Shown here piece after piece: positions 27,759 to 35,598 of a DNA stretch of 64,000 nt (the first letter of the stretch is position 1; the number at the start of each line of letters is the position of its first letter). The stretch covers positions 124,001 to 188,000 of the forward strand of contig NZ_JAODUA010000002.1 of the NCBI RefSeq assembly GCF_025399895.1, read 5' to 3'. Source of the stretch: Streptomyces sp. ASQP_92 (GTDB lineage: Bacteria > Actinomycetota > Actinomycetes > Streptomycetales > Streptomycetaceae). The notes below the pieces were generated by a model that saw only the letters and a list, made by a program, of their open reading frames with translations, ran no database searches and was not told where the DNA came from. The translations under genes were made by a program, and so were the position numbers.

Positions 27759-28595
27759 ATGAGCGAGACCACGTACCGCCGAAGCCGCCGGCTGACCCGC
27801 CGTGGCCGACTGCTCCTGCTGTTGTTCGCGCTGCTCCTGTCGGCGGGTGTGGTGCTCGTCCTGGTCCTGCGCGAGACCGGCGCTCCGGCCAGAACCCTCC
27901 TCGTCCCCGAGGGGTGGCGCGCCACGCAGGTGTACGCGGCCGTCGACAAGCGCCTGGAGCTGGCGCCCGGCACCACGCGCCGAGCCGCGTCGACGGCGAA
28001 CCTCGACCTTCCGGCCGAGGCCAGGGGCAACCCCGAGGGCTATCTGTTCCCGGCCACCTATCCGGTCACGGACGACACGACCCCGGGCGGGCTGCTCGCG
28101 TACATGGTCCAGACGGCCAACAAGCGCTTCGGGCAGGACCGCATCGCCGAGGGCGCCCGGCGCGCGGGTCTGTCGGTCTATCAGGTGGTGACGATGGCCG
28201 GGATCGTGCAGGCGGAGGCGGACACCCCGGCCGACATGGGCAAGGTGGCGCGCGTCATCCGCAACCGGCTCGCCCACGGCATGCCGCTCCAGATGGACTC
28301 GACCCTGAACTACGCACTGAACCGCTCCACGCTCGCCACGACCACGGGCGACACCAAAATCGACAGCCCGTACAACACCTATGAACGCAAAGGACTGCCG
28401 CCCACGCCCATCGGCAACCCCGGCCGGCAGGCCCTCGACGCCGCCATCGACCCGACCCCCGGCACATGGCTGTACTTCGTGACGGTGGCCCCCGGGGACA
28501 CGCGCTTCACCGACAGCTATGCCCAACACCGGCTGAACGTCAGCGAGTTCAACGAAAACCGCAAGAGCCACAAGGAGACGGACGGGACAGGCTGA
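27759..28595 (+). CDS. Endolytic transglycosylase MltG-like protein
   Basis: A 278-residue protein with one N-terminal membrane anchor (about residues 18-37) and a YceG/MltG domain outside. MltG cleaves nascent glycan strands and sets their length. The catalytic Glu is in VVTMAGIVQAEA near residue 151; PLQMDSTLNYAL and SPYNTYERKGLPPTPIGNPG are the conserved substrate-groove segments. It lacks the LysM-like region and large cytoplasmic extension of the main Streptomyces MltG, so it is probably a second, shorter paralogue. The final codons run into a 33-bp tandem repeat. Confidence 0.88.
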   Translation: MSETTYRRSRRLTRRGRLLLLLFALLLSAGVVLVLVLRETGAPARTLLVPEGWRATQVYAAVDKRLELAPGTTRRAASTANLDLPAEARGNPEGYLFPATYPVTDDTTPGGLLAYMVQTANKRFGQDRIAEGARRAGLSVYQVVTMAGIVQAEADTPADMGKVARVIRNRLAHGMPLQMDSTLNYALNRSTLATTTGDTKIDSPYNTYERKGLPPTPIGNPGRQALDAAIDPTPGTWLYFVTVAPGDTRFTDSYAQHRLNVSEFNENRKSHKETDGTG

Positions 28596-28712
28596 AGGCG
28601 TTCGTTCCCAACGGACGGGACAGGCTGAACGCGTTCGTTCCCAACGGACGGGACAGGCTGAACGCGTTCGTTCCCAACGGACGGGGCGGGCTGAAGGCGT
28701 TCGTGGCGTTCG
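28581..28712. repeat. 33-bp tandem repeat, four units
   Basis: Units beginning GACGGGACAGGCTGAA start at 28581, 28614 and 28647; a diverged fourth starts at 28680. The first overlaps the last five codons of the MltG-like gene. Each unit contains GTTCGTT-CCC-AACGGAC, a 7-bp hairpin with one G-T pair, and the palindrome AACGCGTT in units two and three. The unit length is divisible by three, so frames stay open (for example NAFVPNGRDRL), but no start or conserved protein is evident. It may act as a serial terminator before the convergent oxidoreductase gene. Confidence 0.88.
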
Positions 28713-28778
28713 TTCCCATCGGGCAGGGCCGGCTCAAGGCGCCCCGTTCCCGTCGGCGCCGGCTGAACCTCGCCTGGC

Positions 28779-29861
28779 TCACACCCCCACGGCCTCGCGG
28801 TCGAGCAGCCGCCGGATCTCCCGCACCGCCGCCCGCCCGGCCCGGTTCGCGCCGATCGTCGAGGCGGACGGGCCATAGCCCACCAGATGGATCCGTTCGT
28901 CCCTGGCCGCCCTCGTTCCTTCGAGGCGGATGCCGCCGCCCGGCTCGCGCAGCCGCAGCGGGGCGAGGTGATCGATGGCCGGGCGGAAGCCGGTGGCCCA
29001 CAGGATGACATCGGCCCCGATGCTCCGTCCGTCGTCCCACGCCACCCCGTGCTCGGTGATCCGGTCGAACATCGGCAGCCGGTCCAGGACACCACCGGCC
29101 CGCGCCGCCCGGACGGCGTCGTTCAGGGGCAGCCCCGTCACCGAGACCACGCTCGCCGGCGGCAGCCCCAGCCGCACTCGCTCCTCGACCAGGGCGACGG
29201 CGTCGCGCCCGGCCTCCTCGTCGAAGGGGCCCTCGCGGAAGACCGGCGGCCGCCGCGTCACCCAGGTCGTGTCCGCCGCGACCCCGGCGATCTCCATCAG
29301 GTGCTGGGTGCCCGAGGCCCCGCCACCCACCACGACCACCCGCTGCCCCCGGAAGGCGTCGGGGCCCGGATAGTCCGCGGTGTGCAACTGCCGCCCCCGG
29401 AACGTCTCCTGGCCCGGATAGCGCGGCCAGAACGGGCGGTCCCACGTCCCGGTGGCGTTGATCAGCGCACGGGTGGCGTAACCGCCCTCCGAGGTCTCGA
29501 CGAGCAGCCGCCCCGCCTCGCCCTCCCGTACGGCGCTCACCTCGACGGGCCGGTGCACCCGCAGGTCGAAGGCGTCCTCGTAGGCGGCGAAATACGCGCC
29601 GATGACCTCGGCGGAGGGGCGGTCGGCGGACGCCCCCGTCAGCTCCATGCCGGGCAGCGCGTGCATCCCGTGGACTTTGCCATAGGTGAGCGAGGGCCAG
29701 CGGAACTGCCAAGCGCCGCCCGGCCGCGGCGCGTGGTCGAGCACCACGAAGTCCCGGCCGGGCTCCAGGCCCGCCTTCCGCAGGTGGTACGCGCCGGACA
29801 GGCCCGCCTGCCCGGCGCCTATGACCACCACGTCCATCGCGCGCACCCCGGAGTCGTTCAC
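28779..29861 (-). CDS. FAD/NAD(P)-dependent flavoprotein monooxygenase-like
   Basis: A 360-residue two-dinucleotide-domain flavoprotein. The FAD motif is VVVIGAGQAGLSGAYHLRKAG near residue 11 and the NAD(P) motif VVVVGGGASGTQHL near 173; a late ATGFRP segment (about 290) and HLVGYGPSASTIGANRAG complete the family pattern of flavin-containing monooxygenase-like proteins. It is the last gene after ssuD with 45 bases between and may act on an organosulfur substrate, but context is the only evidence. ATGs at 29861 and 29837 are both possible. Confidence 0.85.
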   Translation of the reverse strand: MNDSGVRAMDVVVIGAGQAGLSGAYHLRKAGLEPGRDFVVLDHAPRPGGAWQFRWPSLTYGKVHGMHALPGMELTGASADRPSAEVIGAYFAAYEDAFDLRVHRPVEVSAVREGEAGRLLVETSEGGYATRALINATGTWDRPFWPRYPGQETFRGRQLHTADYPGPDAFRGQRVVVVGGGASGTQHLMEIAGVAADTTWVTRRPPVFREGPFDEEAGRDAVALVEERVRLGLPPASVVSVTGLPLNDAVRAARAGGVLDRLPMFDRITEHGVAWDDGRSIGADVILWATGFRPAIDHLAPLRLREPGGGIRLEGTRAARDERIHLVGYGPSASTIGANRAGRAAVREIRRLLDREAVGV

Positions 29862-29883
29862 GGTTCTACCAACCTCCCAGGGG

Positions 29884-29900
29884 CCCGGGATCTTCCCGGG
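29884..29900 (-). terminator. Hairpin between ssuD and the flavoprotein gene
   Basis: CCCGGG-ATCTT-CCCGGG, with an alternative outer pairing of CCTCCC and GGGAGG. It could attenuate read-through from ssuD into the flavoprotein gene. Confidence 0.45.
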
Positions 29901-29906
29901 AGGCGC

Positions 29907-31115
29907 TCAGCGGCCGCCGCCCACCAGGAGCGGGGCCCCGCCGGGCGCCGAGGCCGGACGCCCGTTCGCGGCGGGCACCCCGAGCAGCGGGGAGGCCGGG
30001 ATCGTCGGGAGCAGCCCGCGAGCCGCCAGCTCGGGCGTCACGCCCTCGCCGAACCAGTACGCCTCCTCCAGATGCGGATACCCGGAGAGCACGAAGTGCT
30101 CGATGCCGAGCGCGTGGTACTCCTCGATCCGGTCGGCCACCTCGCCGTGGCTGCCGACCAGCGCCGTGCCCGCTCCGCCCCGCACCAGGCCCACCCCCGC
30201 CCACAGGTTCGGCGAGATCTCCAGAGCGTCCCGCGAGCCGCCGTGCAGGGCCAGCATCCGCTGCTGGCCCACCGACTCGCTTCGGCCGAGCGCCTGTTGG
30301 GCCGCCGCGATGGTCTCGGCGTCGAGATCGCCGAGCAGCCGGTCGGCCGTGGCCCATGCCTCACGCGAGGAGTCCCGCGAGATGGTGTGCAGCCGGATGC
30401 CGAACCGCACCGTGCGCCCGCGCTCCTCCGCGAGTCCCCGGATCCAGTCGATCTTCTCCTTCACCTGGGCGGGCGGCTCGCCCCAGGTCAGATACACATC
30501 GGCGTGATCGGCGGCCACCGGCCCGGCCGCCGCCGAGGAACCCCCGAAGAAAATCTCCGGCAGCGGGTCCGGCGGCAGCGCGGTCAGACCGCCCTCCACC
30601 TGGTAGTGCTCGCCGTCGAAGTCGTACGGCCGGCCGCGCCAGACGCCGCGTACGACCGAGAGGAACTCCGAGGTGCGGGCATAGCGCCGGTCGTGGTCGA
30701 GGTGGTCACCGAAGCGGCGCTGCTCGGTGGAGTCGCCTCCCGTCACCACGTTGAGCAGCAGCCGCCCGCGCGTGATCCGCTGGTAGGTGGCCGCCATCTG
30801 CGCGGCGAGCACGGGGGAGATCACCCCGGGCCGGAAGGCGACGAGGAACTTCAGCCGGTCGGTGTGCTGGGCGAGCGCGGCCGTCGTGAGCCACGCGTCC
30901 TCGCACCAGGTGCCCGTAGGGGTCAGCACCGCCTCAAAACCCAACTGCTCGGCCGCTTTGGCGATTTGGGTCAGATACGCGATGTCGGGCGCGCGCACCC
31001 CGGTCACCGGGGCGATCCCCGAGCGCTTGAGGCCACCATCGGTGTAGGCGTGCCGGTCGACCAGGGTCCGGCCGTCACCGCCGGTGGGCAGGAACCAGTG
31101 CAGGTGAACGGTCAT
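29907..31115 (-). CDS. ssuD: Alkanesulfonate monooxygenase
   Basis: A 402-residue FMNH2-dependent luciferase-like monooxygenase that releases sulfite from alkanesulfonates for sulfur supply. MTVHLHWFLPTGGDGR at the start, TPTGTWCEDAWLTTAAL near residue 63 (with the conserved Cys and Trp) and LNVVTGGDSTEQRRFGDHLDHDRRYARTSEFL near 137 are SsuD signatures; HPHLEEAYWFGEGV-type sequence occurs near 350. It overlaps the ssuA stop by one base (TGATG). The partner NADPH-FMN reductase is not in this operon, so reduced flavin must come from elsewhere. Confidence 0.95.
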   Translation of the reverse strand: MTVHLHWFLPTGGDGRTLVDRHAYTDGGLKRSGIAPVTGVRAPDIAYLTQIAKAAEQLGFEAVLTPTGTWCEDAWLTTAALAQHTDRLKFLVAFRPGVISPVLAAQMAATYQRITRGRLLLNVVTGGDSTEQRRFGDHLDHDRRYARTSEFLSVVRGVWRGRPYDFDGEHYQVEGGLTALPPDPLPEIFFGGSSAAAGPVAADHADVYLTWGEPPAQVKEKIDWIRGLAEERGRTVRFGIRLHTISRDSSREAWATADRLLGDLDAETIAAAQQALGRSESVGQQRMLALHGGSRDALEISPNLWAGVGLVRGGAGTALVGSHGEVADRIEEYHALGIEHFVLSGYPHLEEAYWFGEGVTPELAARGLLPTIPASPLLGVPAANGRPASAPGGAPLLVGGGR

Positions 31116-32158
31116 CAGGAAGAGGCCTTTCCGTACGAACGGGGCGTGGTGGTGGAGGCGGGCAGCGTGCCGTTGAAGCGGGTGTCGACGTAGTCCTTGA
31201 AGGCGAAACGGTGCGGTATCAGCCGGAGATCGGCGAAGGTGTCGGCGATCCGCTGCTCGGAGGAGACCGCCGCGTCGTCCACGGCCACCGGGACCCGGGT
31301 GCCGTTGCTGCGGCGCACCGAGTCGAGCGCCACCGTGTAGGGCAGCCCGGTCTCCTTCGACCAGACCTTGGCCCAGGCCTCGGGGTGCTTGAACACCCAC
31401 TCCTGGGCGCGGTTGAGCCGCTGGAGGTAGTCCCCGATGGCCCGCGCCTTCGCCGGGTTCTTCAGCGCGGCGGGCGAGGCGACCTGGAACCCGAGGCCGT
31501 TGACGGTCCCCTCGCCCGTCGCCAGCACCCGCCCCTTCCCCGAGCCGAGGACCTGGGCGGTGTACGGATCCCACACCGCCCAGGCGTCGACCTTGCCCCG
31601 GTTGAACGCGGCCAGCGCGTCGGCGGGTTGGAGGAGCTTGACCTGGACGTCCCCGATGCCGAGCCCGGCCTTCTTCAGGGTGGCGAGAAGCTGGTAGTGG
31701 GCGGAGCTTCCCTGCGCGACGGCGATCGACTTGCCCCGCAGGTCCGCGGGGTGCTTCAGCGGGGAGCCGGGGGCGACGAGGATCGCCTCGCCGGCGGACG
31801 AGCCATGACTGGCCGCCACGACCTTGATCCTGGAGCCCGCGCCGGCGGCGAACACCGGCGGCGTGTTGCCGACCGCGCCGATGTCGACGGCCCCGGCGTT
31901 GACCGCTTCGAGCAGGGGTGGCCCCGAGGTGAACGTGGACCACTTGATCTTGTAATCGAGGTGGTCGAGCTCGCCGGCTGCCTTGAGGAGTGACTCGGAA
32001 CCTCCCTTCTGGTCACCGGCGTTGAGCGTGAGGGAGCCGGAGCCGGAGCCGGATCCTGAACCAAGCCCGGTCCTGGAGTCGGCGGCCGGGCTGCCACCGC
32101 AGGCGGCGAGCAGCAGGGCGAGCGGCGGGAGCAGGGCGGGCAGGAGGTGGCGTCGCAT
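31115..32158 (-). CDS. ssuA: Sulfonate ABC transporter substrate-binding lipoprotein
   Basis: A 347-residue periplasmic-binding-type lipoprotein. The lipobox LLAAC places the lipidated Cys at residue 20, followed by a Gly-Ser repeat linker (GSGSGSGSGS) encoded by a short GGAGCC microsatellite. The mature part has the SsuA/aliphatic sulfonate-binding fold with QKGGSESLLKAAGELD near 52, SAHYQLLATLKKAGL near 152 and VDAWAVWDPYTAQVL near 190. It captures sulfonates outside the membrane for SsuBC. Position between ssuB and ssuD fixes the role. Confidence 0.93.
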   Translation of the reverse strand: MRRHLLPALLPPLALLLAACGGSPAADSRTGLGSGSGSGSGSLTLNAGDQKGGSESLLKAAGELDHLDYKIKWSTFTSGPPLLEAVNAGAVDIGAVGNTPPVFAAGAGSRIKVVAASHGSSAGEAILVAPGSPLKHPADLRGKSIAVAQGSSAHYQLLATLKKAGLGIGDVQVKLLQPADALAAFNRGKVDAWAVWDPYTAQVLGSGKGRVLATGEGTVNGLGFQVASPAALKNPAKARAIGDYLQRLNRAQEWVFKHPEAWAKVWSKETGLPYTVALDSVRRSNGTRVPVAVDDAAVSSEQRIADTFADLRLIPHRFAFKDYVDTRFNGTLPASTTTPRSYGKASS

Positions 32159-32215
32159 GGGTGGGTGCTCTTTCTCGTGGATCGGAGGTCGTGGGTCGTG
32201 GGTCGGTGGCGTGGG

Positions 32216-32968
32216 TCAGCGGGAGGAGACGGCGGGTTGCTGTACGCCCAGTTCGGCGAGGAGCGCCGAGCGCAGCGCGGCGAAGCCGGGGGCGCCGACC
32301 GTGCGGGGCCGGTCGAGGGCGACGGGGGTGTCATGCGCGATGGCGCCGTCCCGCATCACCAGGACGCGGTCGGCGAGCAGCAGCGCCTCGTCCACGTCGT
32401 GCGTCACCAGCAGGACCGCGCAGCCGCGCCGCTGCCACAGCTCGGCGACGAGCTGCTGTGCCTTGATCCGGGTCAACGCGTCGAGCGCGCCGAACGGTTC
32501 GTCGAGCAGCAGCAGATCGGGCTCGCGCACCAGGGCTCTGGCGAGCGAGGCGCGCTGGGCCTCGCCACCGGACAGCGTTCGGGGCCACGCACCGGACCGG
32601 TGACCGAGGCCCACCTCCTCCAACGCGCTCTGGGCGACGGCCCGTTGAGGCTTTCCCGGAAGTCCGAGCAGGACATTGCGCCACACCCGCTTCCACGGCA
32701 TGAGCCGGGGTGACTGGAAGGCGACGGCCCGCCGCTCGGGGACGAGCACCGTGCCCTCGATCTCCCGGTCGAGACCGGCGAGCACCCGCAGCAGGGTCGA
32801 CTTGCCGCAACCGCTGCGCCCGAGCAGCGCGGTGAACTCGCCCGCCCGCAGGGTGAGATCGAGTCCGTCGATCACGGGGCGCCCGTCGAAGGCGCGGGTC
32901 AGGCCCTCGACCCGTACGGCGTCGGCGTCGGCCGAGGGGGTCACTGGCCGGTGAAGGTCGGTCGCCAT
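32216..32968 (-). CDS. ssuB: Sulfonate ABC transporter ATP-binding protein
   Basis: A 250-residue ATPase that energises sulfonate uptake. Walker A is LLGRSGCGKSTLLRVLAGL near residue 48, Q-loop FQSPRLMPWKRVWRNV near 85, signature LSGGEAQRASLARAL near 133 and Walker B LLLLDEPFGALDALTR, ending with the switch His in LVTHDVDEAL. The start at 32968 overlaps the end of ssuC by 28 bases, showing tight coupling. The 57 bases to ssuA hold three GTGGGTC direct repeats. Confidence 0.94.
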   Translation of the reverse strand: MATDLHRPVTPSADADAVRVEGLTRAFDGRPVIDGLDLTLRAGEFTALLGRSGCGKSTLLRVLAGLDREIEGTVLVPERRAVAFQSPRLMPWKRVWRNVLLGLPGKPQRAVAQSALEEVGLGHRSGAWPRTLSGGEAQRASLARALVREPDLLLLDEPFGALDALTRIKAQQLVAELWQRRGCAVLLVTHDVDEALLLADRVLVMRDGAIAHDTPVALDRPRTVGAPGFAALRSALLAELGVQQPAVSSR

Positions 32969-33825
32969 TGGAGCAGCAGCCTTTCGAGAGTGCGGACGAC
33001 AGCGTCGGCCAGCAGGCCGAGGAAGGCGTAGACGACGAGGCAGACGACGATCACGTCCGTGCGGAAGAACTCGCGGGCCTGGTTCATCAGGAAGCCGATG
33101 CCGGCGTCCGCGTTGATCGACTCGCCGAACACCAGGGCCAGCCAGGCGGTGGCGAGGGAGTAGCGCAGCCCGGTCATCGCGCCGGGCAGCGCGCCCGGCA
33201 GCACCACATGACGCACCAGTCCCCAGCGGCCGAGGCCCAACGCCTGGCCCGCTTCGACGAGTTGGGCATCGACGCCGCGGATTCCGGCGTACACGTTCAG
33301 ATAGAGGTGGAAGGCCACACCGAGCGCGATGAGGGCGACCTTGGGGGCCTCGCCGATGCCGAGCCAGATGATGAACAGCGGGATCAGGCCCACCCAGGGC
33401 ACGGTGCGCAGCATCTGCACGGTGGCGTCGATCAGGTCCTCGCCCAGCCGGGAGAGCCCGGAGGCGAGGGCCAGGACGATGCCGGCCGCGCCGCCGATGA
33501 GCAGGCCCACGGCCACCCGCTGGAGCGAGATGCCCATCGCCGACGGCAGCGTCCCGTCCCCGACGAGATCGGCCCCGGCGCGGGCGACCGTACCGGGCGA
33601 AGCCAGGGTGTCCGGGCTCAACACCCCACTGGCGCTGAGGACTTGCCACAGAACGAGCAGGGTCACGGGACCCACGGTGCGGCGCAGCCAGCGCGGCACC
33701 GAGCGCAGCCGACCGCCCCGGGACGTGAGGGGTACGACGATTTCCAGAGGGGGGCCGGCGGGCGGGGCGGGGGCGAGCCCGCCGGATGGGGCGGTCGTGT
33801 CCGGCGGGGCATGGTCGACGGTCAT
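32941..33825 (-). CDS. ssuC: Sulfonate ABC transporter permease
   Basis: A 294-residue membrane permease of the SsuC/TauC group with about six hydrophobic segments after a Pro-rich cytoplasmic N-terminus. The EAA loop that contacts SsuB is EAGQALGLGRWGLVRHVVLPGALPGAMTGLR near residue 190-220. It is the first structural gene of ssuC-ssuB-ssuA-ssuD. About 400 bases of transcribed leader containing a Cys-bearing leader peptide precede it. Confidence 0.94.
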   Translation of the reverse strand: MTVDHAPPDTTAPSGGLAPAPPAGPPLEIVVPLTSRGGRLRSVPRWLRRTVGPVTLLVLWQVLSASGVLSPDTLASPGTVARAGADLVGDGTLPSAMGISLQRVAVGLLIGGAAGIVLALASGLSRLGEDLIDATVQMLRTVPWVGLIPLFIIWLGIGEAPKVALIALGVAFHLYLNVYAGIRGVDAQLVEAGQALGLGRWGLVRHVVLPGALPGAMTGLRYSLATAWLALVFGESINADAGIGFLMNQAREFFRTDVIVVCLVVYAFLGLLADAVVRTLERLLLQWRPTFTGQ

Positions 33826-34228
33826 GGGGACTCCATGGGTCAGGGCAGCGAGAAGCGCTGGGGGAGGGGCGGACCCCGGGGCGTGCTCGGCCGCCGCACG
33901 ACGACGTCGCCCCGTGCGGAGCCCGCCCCCACCGGAGGCGGGTGCGGGGCGTGACGGGCCGTGCGTGGGCGGGTGCGTGCGACGACTGCGAGGCAGGGGG
34001 CGGTCGGGCAGGGGACGGTGAGGTGGGAACCGCCGGGCGCGGCACGTTCCGGAAAGCCGCGAGGAAGCCTCGGGACTTGAGGACGCCTCAGGAGAACCTT
34101 CGGAACGCCCGCGTGACGCCGCGAAGAACGCGAGGCGTCAGACGCGGCGAAGGCGGGATCGGTGACCGCGGTCGGCCGAAGCGGCTGAGGGGAAGGGGCT
34201 CGGCCGTCGGGCGGGTGGGGTCAGGAGG
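33826..34228 (-). promoter_or_regulatory. Long ssu leader region with candidate attenuator hairpin
   Basis: This 403-base stretch separates the leader-peptide stop from ssuC and has no convincing gene. A hairpin at 33922-33942 has a 9-bp stem (CCCGCCTCC/GGGGGCGGG on the minus strand, one G-T pair) and 3-base loop, and could be the terminator or anti-terminator arm of an attenuator. The alternative pairing partner cannot be fixed by eye. Confidence 0.45.
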
Positions 34229-34312
34229 TCAGCAGCCGCGGCGACAGGCGGCGGACGCCACCCGCAGCAGGTCGATGTGACCGCGCGTGGTGAGCAAGGC
34301 TGAACGTGACAT
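34229..34312 (-). CDS. Cysteine-containing leader peptide of the ssu operon
   Basis: A 27-residue peptide starting MSRSALLTTRGHIDLLRVAS and ending in AACRRGC. The H(I/V)DLLRVASAxC pattern is that of short leader peptides found ahead of sulfur-metabolism genes in Streptomyces and other actinobacteria. Translation through the terminal Cys codons is expected to sense cysteinyl-tRNA supply and control the downstream ssu genes. No ribosome-binding site is present and a promoter ends 6 bases before the ATG, so the mRNA is probably leaderless, as shown for mycobacterial cysteine-responsive attenuators. Confidence 0.8.
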   Translation of the reverse strand: MSRSALLTTRGHIDLLRVASAACRRGC

Positions 34313-34318
34313 GGCGTG

Positions 34319-34348
34319 AACGTAGCGACCCGTTCCGGACCGGGTCAA
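34319..34348 (-). promoter_or_regulatory. Leaderless promoter of the ssu leader peptide
   Basis: On the minus strand TTGACC (34348-34343) and TACGTT (34324-34319) are separated by 18 bases, with 6 bases from the -10 box to the leader ATG. Good match to a housekeeping sigma promoter with the start site at the ATG. Confidence 0.7.
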
Positions 34349-34445
34349 CGGTGTCTCGCCGGTCGGACGCGCGATCTTGCCCCTCGGGCACGCCGTCGGT
34401 GCGGCTGCCGGGCGTACGCGGAGTGTGCGCGGGAAGATGGGAGGC

Positions 34446-34868
34446 ATGTCCGACGCCTTCACCACCCACGTCCTGAACATCACCACCGGCTCCCACGAGA
34501 CGGTCACCGATCTCACCGGGGACTGCGAGGAGTTCCTGCGCCGGCACGCGGCCGGCCGCGACGGTCTGCTCAACGTGTTCGTGCCGCACGCCACCGCCGG
34601 CGTCGCCGTCCTGGAGACCGGCGCCGGCAGCGACGACGACCTGCTCGCCACCCTGCACACCCTGCTCCCCGCCGACGACCGCTGGCAGCACCGCCACGGC
34701 AGCCCCGGCCACGGCCGCGACCATGTGCTGCCGGCCCTCGTCCCGCCGCACGCCACCCTGCCCGTCGTCGGGGGACGGCTCGCCCTGGGAACGTGGCAGT
34801 CGGTGTGTCTGGTGGACACGAACAAGGACAATCCGAACCGCGAGGTGCGGCTGAGTTTTCTCGGTTGA
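34446..34868 (+). CDS. YjbQ family protein (UPF0047)
   Basis: A 140-residue single-domain protein. The conserved segments are VPHATAGVAVLETG near residue 42, the metal-binding GHGRDHVLPAL near 90 and LGTWQSVCLVDTN near 115. Members form trimers with a bound metal, and some show weak thiamine phosphate synthase activity; the physiological role is unsettled. The start at 34446 follows GGGAAGATGGGAGGC. It diverges from the ssu leader promoter but has no evident functional link to it. Confidence 0.88.
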   Translation: MSDAFTTHVLNITTGSHETVTDLTGDCEEFLRRHAAGRDGLLNVFVPHATAGVAVLETGAGSDDDLLATLHTLLPADDRWQHRHGSPGHGRDHVLPALVPPHATLPVVGGRLALGTWQSVCLVDTNKDNPNREVRLSFLG

Positions 34869-34881
34869 GTCCGGTGAAAGG

Positions 34882-34902
34882 AACTTTCCCCGTAGGGGAG
34901 TT
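34882..34902 (+). terminator. Bulged hairpin after yjbQ-like gene
   Basis: AACTTTCCCC-GTA-GGGGAGTT pairs over eight positions with a two-base bulge, 14 bases after the stop codon. A weak terminator candidate. Confidence 0.4.
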
Positions 34903-35022
34903 GGGGGTGTGGCATCATAGCCGCGTCGTTCTCCCGGAGTGGGGAAGCCGAATCCGGGGAACCAGTCGAATCGGCATTGCAACGGCCTGCTTCTCCAACG
35001 TGGAAGGCGTGGAAGGCTAAGG

Positions 35023-35598
35023 ATGAAGGTGTCTGGCTCTGCGTTACCGTCGCCGGAGGACCGTCGGCTCAGGCGCCGTCTCAAAAAGGTTCGTCACACG
35101 TGTGAGGCGCTGCTCGCGGAGTGGGGCATGGAGCACGGCTGCGGCATCGATGAACTGCACCGCTACCTCAGTGCGCAGAACCGGCGTCCGATCCATCTGA
35201 TTCCGATGCCCTTCCCCGAGCGCCATCTCTTCGGACTGTGGCTGAAACTCGACGATTTCGACATCATCGCCTACGAGAAGGCGGCATCCGCGTCACACAA
35301 AGAACACATCATCGCCCATGAGCTCTCCCATATCGCCTTCGCGCACCGGGGCTCCGTGGAATTCGATCACACTGATACGAGTCAGTTGTTCACGAATGCC
35401 GAACCGGCGGCGGTTCGGAGCATGTTGATGCGTTCCCGCTACAGCGACGACGAGGAACAGGAAGCCGAGACGATGGCCTCGTTGATCCTGGCCCGCGCCA
35501 CCAAGCGCTGGCTGGAACCCGCCTGGGGCGTTCCCGAGGAGGCCGCGGAGATCGTCGCCCGCATCGAGAACGGCGTCGGCCACCCGGACCCGTCATGA
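35023..35598 (+). CDS. ImmA/IrrE-type metallopeptidase-like protein
   Basis: A 191-residue protein with a zinc-peptidase HEXXH in HIIAHELSHIAFAH near residue 100, preceded by the conserved beta-strand region with LKLDDFDIIAYEK. Similar Streptomyces proteins are annotated as toxin components or regulatory metallopeptidases that cleave DNA-binding partners; no XRE-type partner is adjacent here. GGAAGG lies before the ATG at 35023. The gene overlaps the next by 4 bases (ATGA), starting a coupled three-gene unit. Codon use is less extreme in GC than in its neighbours. Confidence 0.8.
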   Translation: MKVSGSALPSPEDRRLRRRLKKVRHTCEALLAEWGMEHGCGIDELHRYLSAQNRRPIHLIPMPFPERHLFGLWLKLDDFDIIAYEKAASASHKEHIIAHELSHIAFAHRGSVEFDHTDTSQLFTNAEPAAVRSMLMRSRYSDDEEQEAETMASLILARATKRWLEPAWGVPEEAAEIVARIENGVGHPDPS

